Below, one piece after another: positions 11,601-21,300 of a stretch of 64,000 bases of DNA. The notes below the pieces were generated by a model. It worked only from the letters and a program-made list of their open reading frames with translations. It ran no database searches and was not told the DNA's origin. Origin of the DNA: Crossaster papposus (lineage: Eukaryota > Echinodermata > Asteroidea > Velatida > Solasteridae). Position numbers and translations under genes: made by a program. The stretch covers positions 186,001-250,000 of the forward strand of contig JBAIAA010000401.1 of NCBI GenBank assembly GCA_037893245.1, given 5' to 3'. Position 1 is the first letter of the stretch. Every line of letters starts with the position of its first letter.

Positions 11601-11874
11601 AAATTGTTGAATCTTGTTGTGCACATGCGCAGTTGGAATACCAAATTGGCTTATTGCATGTATTGTTTATACTGTACTGAGTGACAGCGGCAATATGTAC
11701 CTTCAGCAGATTCTTGCATTTTGATAGCAAAGCCGAAAAATCTTCGTCAGTTGCACTTGCCATCAGTTCCTCTTTCAAGAATTCATCAGTGAATTCATCT
11801 TTACCGAAGTACTCGCGTTTCGCGAGTCCATTCAACAAACCGAGAACAGTTCGCCCCTCCCCTTCGCTTGCCAT
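5549..11874 (-). CDS. COMMD1: COMMD1, COMM domain-containing protein 1 (whole gene, 4 exons)
   Basis: Four minus-strand exons (11701-11874, 8355-8510, 6690-6821, 5549-5650) join in phase 0 with GT/AG borders into a 187-residue protein; human COMMD1 is 190. Recognised from remembered vertebrate COMMD1: the N-terminus MASEGEGRTVLGLLNGLAKR resembles the human helical N domain, then NMDVNQLDAFLTSQTKKKGG, the tryptophans of SKFWRSN and SMSWRIDIKSQ, and the C-terminal COMM domain (about residues 115-187) ending EAQIAAHCH. The family works in the cytosol and on endosomes as part of the Commander/CCC complex in receptor recycling, copper transporter trafficking and NF-kB control. The start is the only in-frame ATG that gives the family N-terminus. 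The gene is divergent from COQ6. The oddity is its 3' end: the last 15 codons, stop and adjoining 3' UTR are repeated 13 more times downstream. Confidence 0.93.
5700..5900 (-). mobile_element. tRNA-derived SINE
   Basis: Minus strand shows a B-box-like GGGTTCGATTCCCGG followed by GGTTTTTCTCTGGGTTCTCT, a central block common in marine invertebrate SINEs. The A-box part is poorly preserved. Confidence 0.6.
6105..6285 (+). mobile_element. tRNA-derived SINE (second type)
   Basis: B-box-like CGGGTTCTAATCC, then GGGCCAATATGTGGATAATT and TTTTCAGTCTCTGCCTGACG, a recurring SINE body. The 3' tail is not clear. Confidence 0.5.
6395..6601 (-). mobile_element. MITE family C (copy 1, degraded)
   Basis: Shares GGGTGTGCTACCCACAGATG and CAATCCCACGCCTGGGCCC with family C and ends in a decayed TGGTGCGAAATGGTTAA. 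The outer left end is lost. Confidence 0.6.
6690..6821 (-). CDS. COMMD1: COMMD1 exon 3 (COMM domain start)
   Basis: 44 codons, SMWGNSLRSMSWRIDIKSQG to LAENNSDK. It contains the LSWRVD-like motif and the INTPTAIVEL strand that open the COMM domain. Acceptor TCTCAAAG, donor AAG|GTATG. Confidence 0.93.
6953..7347. mobile_element. MITE family B (copy 2)
   Basis: CTAAAGGTAGGATACATGTA on the left and GGTGTATCCTACCTTTAA on the right, with the full set of interior blocks. It lies in COMMD1 intron 2. Confidence 0.82.
7490..7830. repeat. Degenerate GCAGGATTTAGG tandem repeat
   Basis: TTTTGCAGGATTTAGGTTAC and variants recur six or so times with irregular spacing. A related GAGGATTTTGAAGGATTGG pattern appears at 50485-50740. 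Confidence 0.5.
8355..8510 (-). CDS. COMMD1: COMMD1 exon 2
   Basis: 52 codons, NIVSGNMDVNQLDAF to HDCIVAK. Acceptor CTGACAG and donor AAG|GTAACT are clear. It corresponds to the human stretch starting ASADMDFNQLEAFLTAQTKK. Confidence 0.93.
8555..9310. repeat. Interspersed repeat family E (copy 1), split by a MITE
   Basis: Shares CTGCCAGGTGCAGCACAGTG, TGTCAACACCAGTGCATAAA-like and GACTCTGAGGCAGTTTGACC blocks with 12950-13860, 17500-17812 and 22625-22775. It is interrupted by the element at 8658-9131. Confidence 0.65.
8658..9131. mobile_element. MITE with GGCCGTGTCCGAAAT termini
   Basis: Inverted ends GGCCGTGTCCGAAATGGGTG and its complement ending CGGACACGGCC. Next to both ends lie TCTAGAGCTACAGCTACGG-like blocks, the left one repeated twice. 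It is nested in family E, inside COMMD1 intron 1. Confidence 0.78.
9401..9953. mobile_element. MITE with AGGCCAAATAAAAAAAATTA termini
   Basis: The left AGGCCAAATAAAAAAAATTA then GTTGGTGATCATCC is mirrored at the right by GGATGATCACCAACTAATTT and ending ATTTGGCCT. The interior is unlike anything else in the window. Confidence 0.75.
10850..11091 (+). mobile_element. MITE family C (copy 2), intact TTAA ends
   Basis: TTAACCAGTTCGCGCCGGGA to CATCCGGCGCGAACTGGTTAA. The inverted CCAGTTCGCGCC ends and TTAA duplications suggest a piggyBac-type non-autonomous element. No open frame. Confidence 0.85.
11139..11480. mobile_element. MITE with GGTGTTGGTAAAAGTCGGAG termini
   Basis: Inverted blocks TGTTGGTAAAAGTCGGAGGT / ACCTCCGACTTTTACCAACA. 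The right arm has four TCCGGCTAGC or TCCGGCCAGC repeats against one in the left arm. It sits 220 bp from the COMMD1 exon 1 donor. Confidence 0.72.
11701..11874 (-). CDS. COMMD1: COMMD1 exon 1
   Basis: Encodes 58 residues from MASEGEGR to SKCKNLLK. The donor is AAG|GTAC read on the minus strand. An open frame continues past the donor into the intron, but similarity to COMMD1 stops exactly at the splice site. Confidence 0.92.
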
Positions 11875-12274
11875 GTTGCTCGAGTTCGATCAGCGATATA
11901 AAGTTGAAGGTTAAAGGTTAACTTGTTGTAAACCAGTTTAGCTTGCAGTTCGTCATACTTGCCATTTATTTTCTCTCTTAAAATAGGCCTAGTCAGTGGG
12001 AATTTTGATATTTTATTGCAACACCTTTCCAGTTTTAAATACCTAGTCGCATTTTTTGTATTGAGAATTTGGAATTGTATAATAATATAACCATAACCAA
12101 CCAGTCGTAAGTTATGTGAAAGGTCATCTCTAACCGAGCGTAACCGACAAATTTGACCTATGTGTGTAAACGAAGTAAAAACTCGTCGTCGTCTCGAACT
12201 TGTTTCGAAGCAGTCAACGATTGTTTACACAATTCTTTTCTGGCGTCACATTTTCTGGTGTGATGATGTGAATC
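11875..12274. promoter_or_regulatory. Divergent promoter region between COMMD1 and COQ6
   Basis: About 400 bp separate the COMMD1 start codon from the predicted COQ6 start codon on the opposite strand. No recognised transposon lies in it, unlike almost every other non-coding stretch here. I see no clear TATA box. A bidirectional promoter is inferred from the spacing only. Confidence 0.55.
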
Positions 12275-12379
12275 ATGCAACTATCTACTGCAGCCGGTAC
12301 ACGTGTGGCCTTGCTTTTGAATGCATTATTGAGAGGTGTGAGGTGCAGTCATGAGGCTGCGTTAACGTCGCTGTGTACG
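12275..12379 (+). CDS. COQ6: COQ6 exon 1 (predicted presequence)
   Basis: ATG followed by 35 codons without acidic residues apart from one Glu: [20 protein letters not shown] then [15 protein letters not shown], ending in phase 0 at the donor ACG|GTGAGC. Exon 2 has no in-frame ATG and an upstream stop that forms part of its acceptor TTAG, so a separate start exon is required. The position, phase and arginine-rich amphipathic look fit a mitochondrial presequence. Sequence conservation cannot confirm it because presequences diverge. Confidence 0.6.
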
Positions 12380-15300
12380 GTGAGCATGCAATGCCAATGA
12401 ATAATTGGAGCAAAATTGTGTTCCCACCATAGGAACACATGCACAAATGTGGACTCTGGACATTTGTGCATATTTGTGCTGTTAAACCATAGGAGGGTTA
12501 ATGACTAAACTTCATGTGAATTTTTGGCATGTTGAAAAAAAATAACAAAAAAACGTCATTTCCAAAGCCGCAAACTTCTCAGATAGAGACGCACTTTTGG
12601 AAATTTTCACAAATGGTGTGCCCAGGCATTCAAACGACACACGGGTGCCATTAATGGTTGGTTCAGTATGTGACACGCGAAGAGCTGCAATACGCTGGAT
12701 GAGAACGGTTCCTGAACGCAAATCGTGTTCGCAATTCAAATTGTGACTCGGCAAATGTTGAATTGATATAAAAATCTATTATTGAGTTTGTTTTCTCAGA
12801 ATATTCACAGAACTAAAACTCCACAAGGTTATAGTTGTCAAGCACCTTTCCTATATTTTGAGCACTTTTGCTACTTCAGTGTTCAAACAAAATAAATGCA
12901 TAACTGACAAAAAGGAACTTGGAAGAACTTTAAGGCAACGCTATTAACCCAAACCGGACGGATGCAGCGCAGCCATTACATGTAGGTAAACAAGTCTGGT
13001 GCACTTTGCTGCATTCTGCTGTCAACACCAGTGCATAAACTACCACAGTCTAAGATTATATGAGCTAATCCCCTTTGAATAATGCTACTAGATCTAGTAG
13101 CATTATTCAAAGGGGATTAGCTCATATAATCTTAAGGCCCAGTCCCACTGCACTTGCGCACGAATTACTCATGAATTGCGCATAAAATTTTCTTTGTGCG
13201 TGATTCGTCAGTGATGTGCGTAAATCCCACGTGATTCACACGTGGAGCATCAGTTTTTGTAAGTGATTGTACGCGGAGACGGGTTTGTGCGCGATCGCCG
13301 GTTTTGAACGGTTCAAAATTTTTTCCACGCACAACGTGCGCGATTATACGCAGTTTATGCGCAGTTTATGCGCAATGTACGTAGTTTGGACGTGGAAGGT
13401 GCGTGATATGTGCGTGATATGTGCGTGTTCTGTCAGTGCGCCCTTCATCAGTGATACATGCGTGCTCCATGCGCGGACCGTACGTGATTCATCAGTGCTC
13501 GTGCGCTGTTCATGCGTGATCCATACGTGTTACATTCGCTATACATGCGTCGATTGAACGTCAGAAATTGTATCGGGTTTGGGCTTGTGCGCTGTTGTGC
13601 GTGGAATGTTCGTTCTTTGTCAGTGATTGTAAGTGATACATGCGCAGTTTATACGCGATTCATCGGTGATTCTGACCACGCACAACCCCAGAAAATGACC
13701 AATTTCTCCACGAACAATCACGCACAAACCAATTTTATGCGCGATTTATGCGTGATTTATGCGTCATTGGCAATGGGACTGGGCCTTTAGATTGTGAGAT
13801 GGATCCTGCTGCTTGGGTGACTGCAGACAAAACAATCAGCATTAGCAAGGAAGATTTTCAGTACTACATTGAACAACATGTGCCTGTAGTGTAGTGCTGG
13901 GCGAGCCGAGTGATGTTTCCCACTCGCGTACTCACAAAGAAATTACTCGCGAGTAATCGAGTACTCACGAGTAGTTGTCAAAATTTCACAAGGTGTAAAA
14001 TGACGATCACACGCGTGTTTATCACCATGTGTTTTCATTCAAAGCAGAACGGTAATTTCGCAGTGACTTCTGCAGAAATTTAATTTCCTTTATTGCTCAA
14101 GTTCCAATTCAGAATGTTTTGATTCCCCCATTAGAATTGAAAATCAATACAAATCATTATATCGTAAAACTATCGCAATTGTCATTATTATAGTAGTAGA
14201 GTCCAACCCAAACCCAGAACGTGGTTTTAAAACCCCGATGTCTGCAGAAGTGTGGCTTCCCTTGTATGAATTCTGCGGGCTGGGGACATCTGCGGTCGGC
14301 GATTTTAGCTACATTTCGTGTCGGCTCACTCAAAGGGTTTTAGTTCGTTGAACTTTATTTATTTGGGAATAAGACGTGCCATTGCAGGCGTGCTATTGTG
14401 GGGAGCAGCAAGTCAATTCATTACGTGTCGTTCCATCATACGACCACAATTTAATCGGTACTTGTCAACAATCAACGCTTGCTACTTGTAACAATCACTA
14501 CTCGCAAGTATTTATTGCTGCTCGGGCTGGCACGAGTATTCAAAGAGTTGAAAAACCGCGAGTAGTGCTAGAAGTAGCAATAACTAATCACGAGTAGGCG
14601 AGTACTCGAGTTACTCGCCCAGCACTACTGTAGTGACAAGTGATCAGAGGGGGTGGGTTCTTGTTTGAGGTGGATGAGAAATATACAATTAAGTGAGTAT
14701 ATAAAAAAAGAAAATGACAAATTAATTAAAGGCATTTGACAAGTTACTTTCATAAACAATTGTGTGCATTGTGGTTGTTCATGTACTTGATTTTCAGTGA
14801 TGGTCATTTGAATAAAGGGGTTGCATTGACATCACGCGCTACGCGTATGCGCTAATCGCACTAGCAACCGGGCCAAGCGGCCATTATTGAGGTCAAACCA
14901 AGTGCAGACGGTACATTACCGTGATTATGCAACTAGACCTCATTGGGGGCGCTAACGTGAAGTGCGACGTGCGTGTGACGTCATGTGCATGAACTTTATT
15001 GATGTAATTAAAACATGTTTTTAAAGCAAATGGTCACAGTGCAAAAATGTTTTGTTTAAAAAATTTAAAAAAAAGTGATTTAAAGGTGGATACACCATTT
15101 GCAGATCTAAAATATTTACTACCCAATTAGCAAGAAATATCTCACTTATTTGAAAGTAAATATTGATTCTAGGCATCCAGCTAAATAATTGCGCTAGATA
15201 TCCTGTAATTATTCCAAAAAATTGAATTGAATTTTATAAAGGCAAATTTGCGAATAACATTAGAATTAACTGCTCGATGCCGGTTGAAAACAAACGCTGT

Positions 15301-18300
15301 TTTTCTTGCTTACTTTCCTCGGCATCCATGATTAAAAAAATTCGAACAGGTCAGTTAAATTGTATTTACTATAAATTACAACCCCCAAAATCTACCCATT
15401 CATGATAATTAAAGCAATTACCAATGGTGTTTCCTACCTTTAAAGATAGTAAACACCATTTACAAACATACAAAAAAACTACTGAATTATTATAAAATAC
15501 CTTACTTGACTGTGAGTAATAACAGTCTCAAGCATCCTGTGAAATCCCAGCATCTGGTGTGACAATGTGGAATTCTGTAACAGTTTTAAACCATTGTCCG
15601 AAGGCAATCGTTGTAAAAACCTGACTATTTTTAAACACCGCCCCAAATTTATTGGCATTCGTCTGAAGGAAGTCAAGGAACCAAACTACAAGAAAAGCAC
15701 TTTTTTCTTGATTTGTCCAGCTTCTATGAAAACAAAACTTTAAACAGGTCAGTGTCAAAGTATAATGTGATTCCCCTGACTCATCCATTTTCAAAAATTA
15801 CAGCCAACAAAATGATGTATACTACTTTTAAATAAAAAAGATTTGTATCAACCCTGTCCTAAATTAGTAGCCCAGTTTACTGTACTTTTGTTCTTATATA
15901 TTGGAAATAAAGGGGTTGCATTGACGTCACGCGTGCTACGCGTACCCGCTATTTGCACTAGCAACCGGGACGAGCGGCCATTATTGGAGACGGTACATTA
16001 CCGTGATTATGCAACGACCTCATTGGGGGCGCTGTCGTGAAGTGTGACGTGCGTGTGACGTCATATGCATGAACTTTATTGATGATACACTGTACATGTA
16101 TGTCTGTCTGTATCTTAGATACAAGTACGTCAGCACTCTACATCGGCGCCGCCAACCAATAAATGTACCATCAGGCCCCATTCCAACTTCCTGTCACCAT
16201 CAGCCGCGAGGACAACCCTACCTTCTGCAAGGAGTTTTTGTAGTCAAGGCAACAGCGAAAGCATCAGCGGATCAGCATCGAGCGATGGAGGCGCGGAGCT
16301 CGGCGCGAGTGCGAAATCAGACGATGAACCCAGGGTGCCGTTGTACGATATTGTCATTGTGGGAGGTGGTATGACCGGGCGTGCTATGGCATGTGCACTG
16401 GGTAAGCGATTGTAAGCTAATTCGGTATTCCAACTGCGCATGCGCACAATGATATGTGACCCACTCTGCAAAAATGAGTCTGATGTGTTACAAATTATTT
16501 TTTAAGTTTTAAAGTTGGTCAGAAAGAGCAGGAAATAAGCTTTCATTTGACATACATGTACTGTATGGCACAACTCTGTAGTGTAATGCATCGGTCTTTT
16601 ACGATTGTTTGAAATTTGCTTTTTCTCAGTTATATTAAAAATATCTGAACAGAAATGAAGATTTATAATTTTAGTGCTTCATTAGATGCTATGGTTAGAG
16701 GATGATAAAAACCTTGATTAAATCTACTTTAGGGATCAAAACAACCTTTTCAAACAATCAGTTCTGAAAAAATAGGTGTCTGAGAAACCAAAATTCCATA
16801 AAACCCAAATATGATTTGTTAAATAAAAAGTCACCTCTGAGACAATGAGCAGTCCTTTACGTGAAAAATATTATGCGACATCAGACTAATTTTTGCAGAG
16901 CGGGTCACATATACCGGTACATGTAGGTCAAGGGGCAATCAGGATAGTTAAATGTTCATCACTGATGTGATTTTGCATTCAAAGCGGACACAGTCCTTAG
17001 CAGGATGTAATCTCAACAAAAGATTTTCAAAATCACATCCAAAATGCTCAAAATTCACATCCTGGGTTAAGTCGTTAAGATTCAAATTCACATCCACTGG
17101 ATTCACATACTTAGCCTAGGATGTTAATTTGGACTTGGGATGTGAATTTTGAGCATTTTGATGTGATTTTGAAATCTTTTGTTGAAATCACATCCTAATG
17201 AGGACCTTGTCCGCTTTGAATGCAAAATCACACCATGTTCTTTCCTAGTGTTTGCTGCAAATGAGAGAGAAAAGGAGAATCTAGAAGAGAAAGTTGAGGG
17301 AAAAGAAGCATACTGTAGTATAACGGAAACTTTTGTCGCTTTGGAGATAAAAAAATTATTAAAAAAAAGTGAAGTCCATATACATGTACACAGAATTATC
17401 CCCCCCCCCAAAAAACCCCCATTTTTTTGTTGTTCTTTGCACGCATGCTGCAGCATCATTAATTGGTTATGGGTCATATTCGGTCAGGATTAATTAATCC
17501 TAGCACTGCCAGACGTAGCGCAGTTGATCACGTAAAACAAGTCCTGTGTACTTTGATGCATTCAGCTGTCAACACCAGTGAATCAACGACCACAGTCTAT
17601 GACTGTGTGAGCTAATTCCCCATTGAACAATGCCAGAGATAGATTCTGCTGCATTGGGTAACTGCAGACTCTGAAGCAGTTTGACGTTGAGATTTCTGAT
17701 GGATCTCGCTGCACTGGGCAGGGTTAATTGTCACTTTGACAAATGATGCAAATTGCTGCATGTGGTAGGGTTCCTAGCCAAAATACCCTGTGGAGGGGTA
17801 GGGTTAAGTGACACTATAAGAATGTCAAGCAAGATTCAATTCACAATCTGGAGCAATGTAATCATAATGATGTCGCTTGTTTACAGGACTTGAAGCATCT
17901 CTAGATCCATACAAGATCTTGATGGTAGAAGGAGGTGGCCAACCTAAACCGTTGCCAGAGGATCTGGGTGATGGTGAATACAGCAACAGAGTCTGCGCCC
18001 TAAGCCAAGGCTCCGTGGATCTGCTCTCTAGTAAGAAAACCCCAAGGCAAACAAGGCAATTGACCTTGGACTAAATGACGTCATGCTTTCCTATGAGCGC
18101 CAGGGTCATTATTATTGTTATTATTATTTTTCTGGTAATAAACCAAGGATCCTTCAAAAGCACTCAAGGCACTGTAGCTCGTAAGCCAGAAGAACCCCGT
18201 AGACAGAGGCTGTGTCAGCCAGGAACACAGGGGCAAACCCCTTCTCTTTGCGATAAGTGTTCTGGATTCTTTTACGTGCATTATACAATTTTATAATGTT

Positions 18301-21300
18301 ATAATGAGAAAGATATATACACACGTTATAAATTATACAACACTCGGGACCTACAACTTTACGTCCCATTTGAAGGACGAAGCAATAGTGGTTTAATTGC
18401 CTTGCCTAAGGACACACTGTCGACACCGGGATTCGATCTCACGCTCTGCGGAACAGAAAACCCAGCTCCTAACCGCTCGGCCACGTCACTCGGTCCCTAC
18501 TTCATCTGTTGTCCCAACTTCGCTCCCATAGGAAAGCACAAAACCATTACATCATTAGGTCTTAGGTCTATTTGCACAGGCAAACAAAAATCATCAGTCA
18601 CTGTAGCCCTCAAAAAGTGCAAGGGCAATCAATTGGTTTCTCAGGTATTTACAATGTATTACGTTGTAGTAAAGTTGCCAGTGGAGTGCCATGGTCTCGT
18701 GGTCTGGAGCATTTCATTTGTAATCTGTAGGTAAAGCTGCAGGTTGTGAGTTCAAATTCGATCTGAGACTACGATGCTTGTGCCCTCGGGCAAGACACTT
18801 TGTCACTCATTGCTTCTTGATCTCCACCCAGGGTACCTGTGATCGAGGGCAGATAGAGATGGTTATTGTGGTTGATTTAGCTGCTTTGTGCCGAAATGGC
18901 AGCATCAGGCTGTATACTCCCCATGATGCTGAGATGGTATTTTGAATGACCGGGGTACTAATTTGAGAGCACCTTGGTAGATACGTGCGTTATATAAGAA
19001 CTGATTATTATTATTATTATAATAATAGGCTATCAGCTTCGTTCCAAAAAAAGATCCACCAGTATCAAATGATCGAGAGGAAAACAAATTATAAATAGGA
19101 AAAGTAGGAATACTTGGAAGTATTTCAAGAAATTCAAAACGGATGGCGGATAAATACGTCACAAGCAAGGCTGGAAATATCTGTCAGCGACCGGCGCCGG
19201 AAATATCGGGGGGTGCTACCCACAGATGCCTGCCTAAACCCGTCTCGGATTGAGGTTTGTGAAAAACAATCCCGCGCCTGGGTCTGGTCAATGTCAAAAT
19301 AATCCTGGCGCGAACTGGTTAACAATTCCGAATCTTGGCATTTGCCGAGCCCCGAGTGACTGTCGAACCATTTCTCTCTAGGTCTTGGGGCTTGGTCTCG
19401 TATGGTGAGCCACAGGGTTCAACCTGTCCGCAGCATGCAGGTGTGGGACGCTTGCTCAGATGCTGCCATCTCGTTCAGAAGCGACCCGGAGACGGCTCGG
19501 GATCTTGCCTTCATCGTCGAGAATGACGTGACGGTGGACGCGCTGAGCAGACAACTGGAGAACTTGGGAAGCAGGGTTAGAATGATGTACAACAACTCGG
19601 TCAAAGAAATCAAGGTATTTCGGCCAAATCTCCAAGAATTGTGTATAGGCATTTTTTATCGATGTTTCACACTCGGATGGGAAAAAATGTTTCAACATGA
19701 TGCTAGTTTTTTCTTTCATATGTGACCGGCTCTACAAAACGTGTGTTATGTCACGAAAAGATAAATTGAGTTATATACATGGTAAGAAAGCCCACAACGT
19801 AAGCTTTCATTTAGTATATAATGGAGATACATAGCCCCTCTCATTTTGGAGACATGACGTGTTTACATATTGATTACATTTTCGGAGTTCAAATTACACA
19901 GCTGAGAAAACAGGCTTTGAAATAGCCGGCTCTGTTGTACTACAACAGAACGATGCACACAAAATGGTAGTTTTTCCACTTTATTCATCAAAATCAACTT
20001 TCTTTTAACCCTAAACCCTACCTAATGCTACTTTTTACTACTAGTAGTAAAAAGTAGTATGCAGTACTCTCACTGACTTGTGTGCAATGCCTGTAGTAAT
20101 TTTTAGTATTTGGTACTTCACCCCTTATTGCACTCGTAGTACTTTTTAGCATTGGGTCCCTCTGCTTGCTGAGTGTGCATGGCCCATGTATGCTGTGTAA
20201 GTTGTTCTAAACTCTACAGCAAAAATTGTCACTTGGGACACAGCAATGGGTCAACTCTGGACTACTGCATTTTTTGCCAGGTAAGTATTACTGACCTGTA
20301 TTGCCACTATTAGTATTTTGTAGTAGGCAGTATCTGTACTCTGTCAGTACACACCCAATCATCAGTCACGGAGAGACCCAGTGCTACAAAATACTAAGTA
20401 GTATTATGTAGTACGCAGTTCTTTAGCCCAAAGTAAGGCCTAGGGGGTTAGGGTTAATGAAACCTTATACTGTAGGTATTAAAGATTTCATTCATGACAA
20501 CAAATAAAAAACACATTTTGATGAAATGTTTACCCTCTCAGCGTTGAGCGGGCCATTACATGATAGTGCACAGCGCGACTTAAGACACCTTTTTGTAGAG
20601 CCGGTCATATATGTGACCCAGCACGAGTAAATGAGACACTTTGAGGCAACAATAACATTTGAGATTTTGATTTCATCATTTAAAGCTAAACAAGCTTTAA
20701 ATGATGAAATCAAAATCTCAATTTTAATTTTTGCCGCAAAGTGTCTCATTTACTCATGCTGGGTCACATATATAATCTCAATGAAGCCAATCAGTGCAAA
20801 AATGTTGAAAAGACATGAATCTAGACTGAGAAACATTTCCAATAACATTTTGATAGGAATTACATTTTTTTGTAATGGATTGAATCTTCATAGACTTTGT
20901 ACATAACTGCTGAAGGTAGCGTCAGGATACTCTATTCTTCTCGTGGATTTCCAAATTAGGCATGAAAATGGATAGAGTAAATGGCATTCCATTTGAGCAA
21001 AACTCGGCCTTTATAGGTAACTTTACAGCAGTAGCATAAAGTGAGGATATTTTCACGGGGAGACGGAGATGAAGGCTAGGGTTTGAGGCTGGCTTGAGGC
21101 TGATGGTTATAACCCTAAATCTAAGTATAGCAACCTCGATCAATTGGCAAATGACACAAAACACAGTAAAGGGGGCCACCAATCTACCTGTCACGTTAGC
21201 ACAATTTCTTTGTGTTTATTAACTTAATTAACCATCCCACTGCTCCAGTGTTTGTTTTTACATGGGTAGCCCTATGAGGTAAAAAAAATATGAGGGGCAG

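Larger units (their letters stand above)
12950..13860. repeat. Family E repeat (copy 2) carrying a palindrome and a TIR element
   Basis: Family E blocks flank the region (CTGTCAACACCAGTGCATAA on the left, GGATCCTGCTGCTTGGGTGA on the right). Between them lie an 84-bp perfect palindrome and the element at 13134-13787. Confidence 0.65.

Noticed and set aside
11512-11874. 120-codon COMMD1-like open frame as a single-exon gene
   Set aside because: Only the first 58 codons match COMMD1; the rest lies after a good donor and is intron.
16069-16374. 101-codon open frame over COQ6 exon 2
   Set aside because: It is in another frame from the YDIVIVGGG reading, which is the conserved one.
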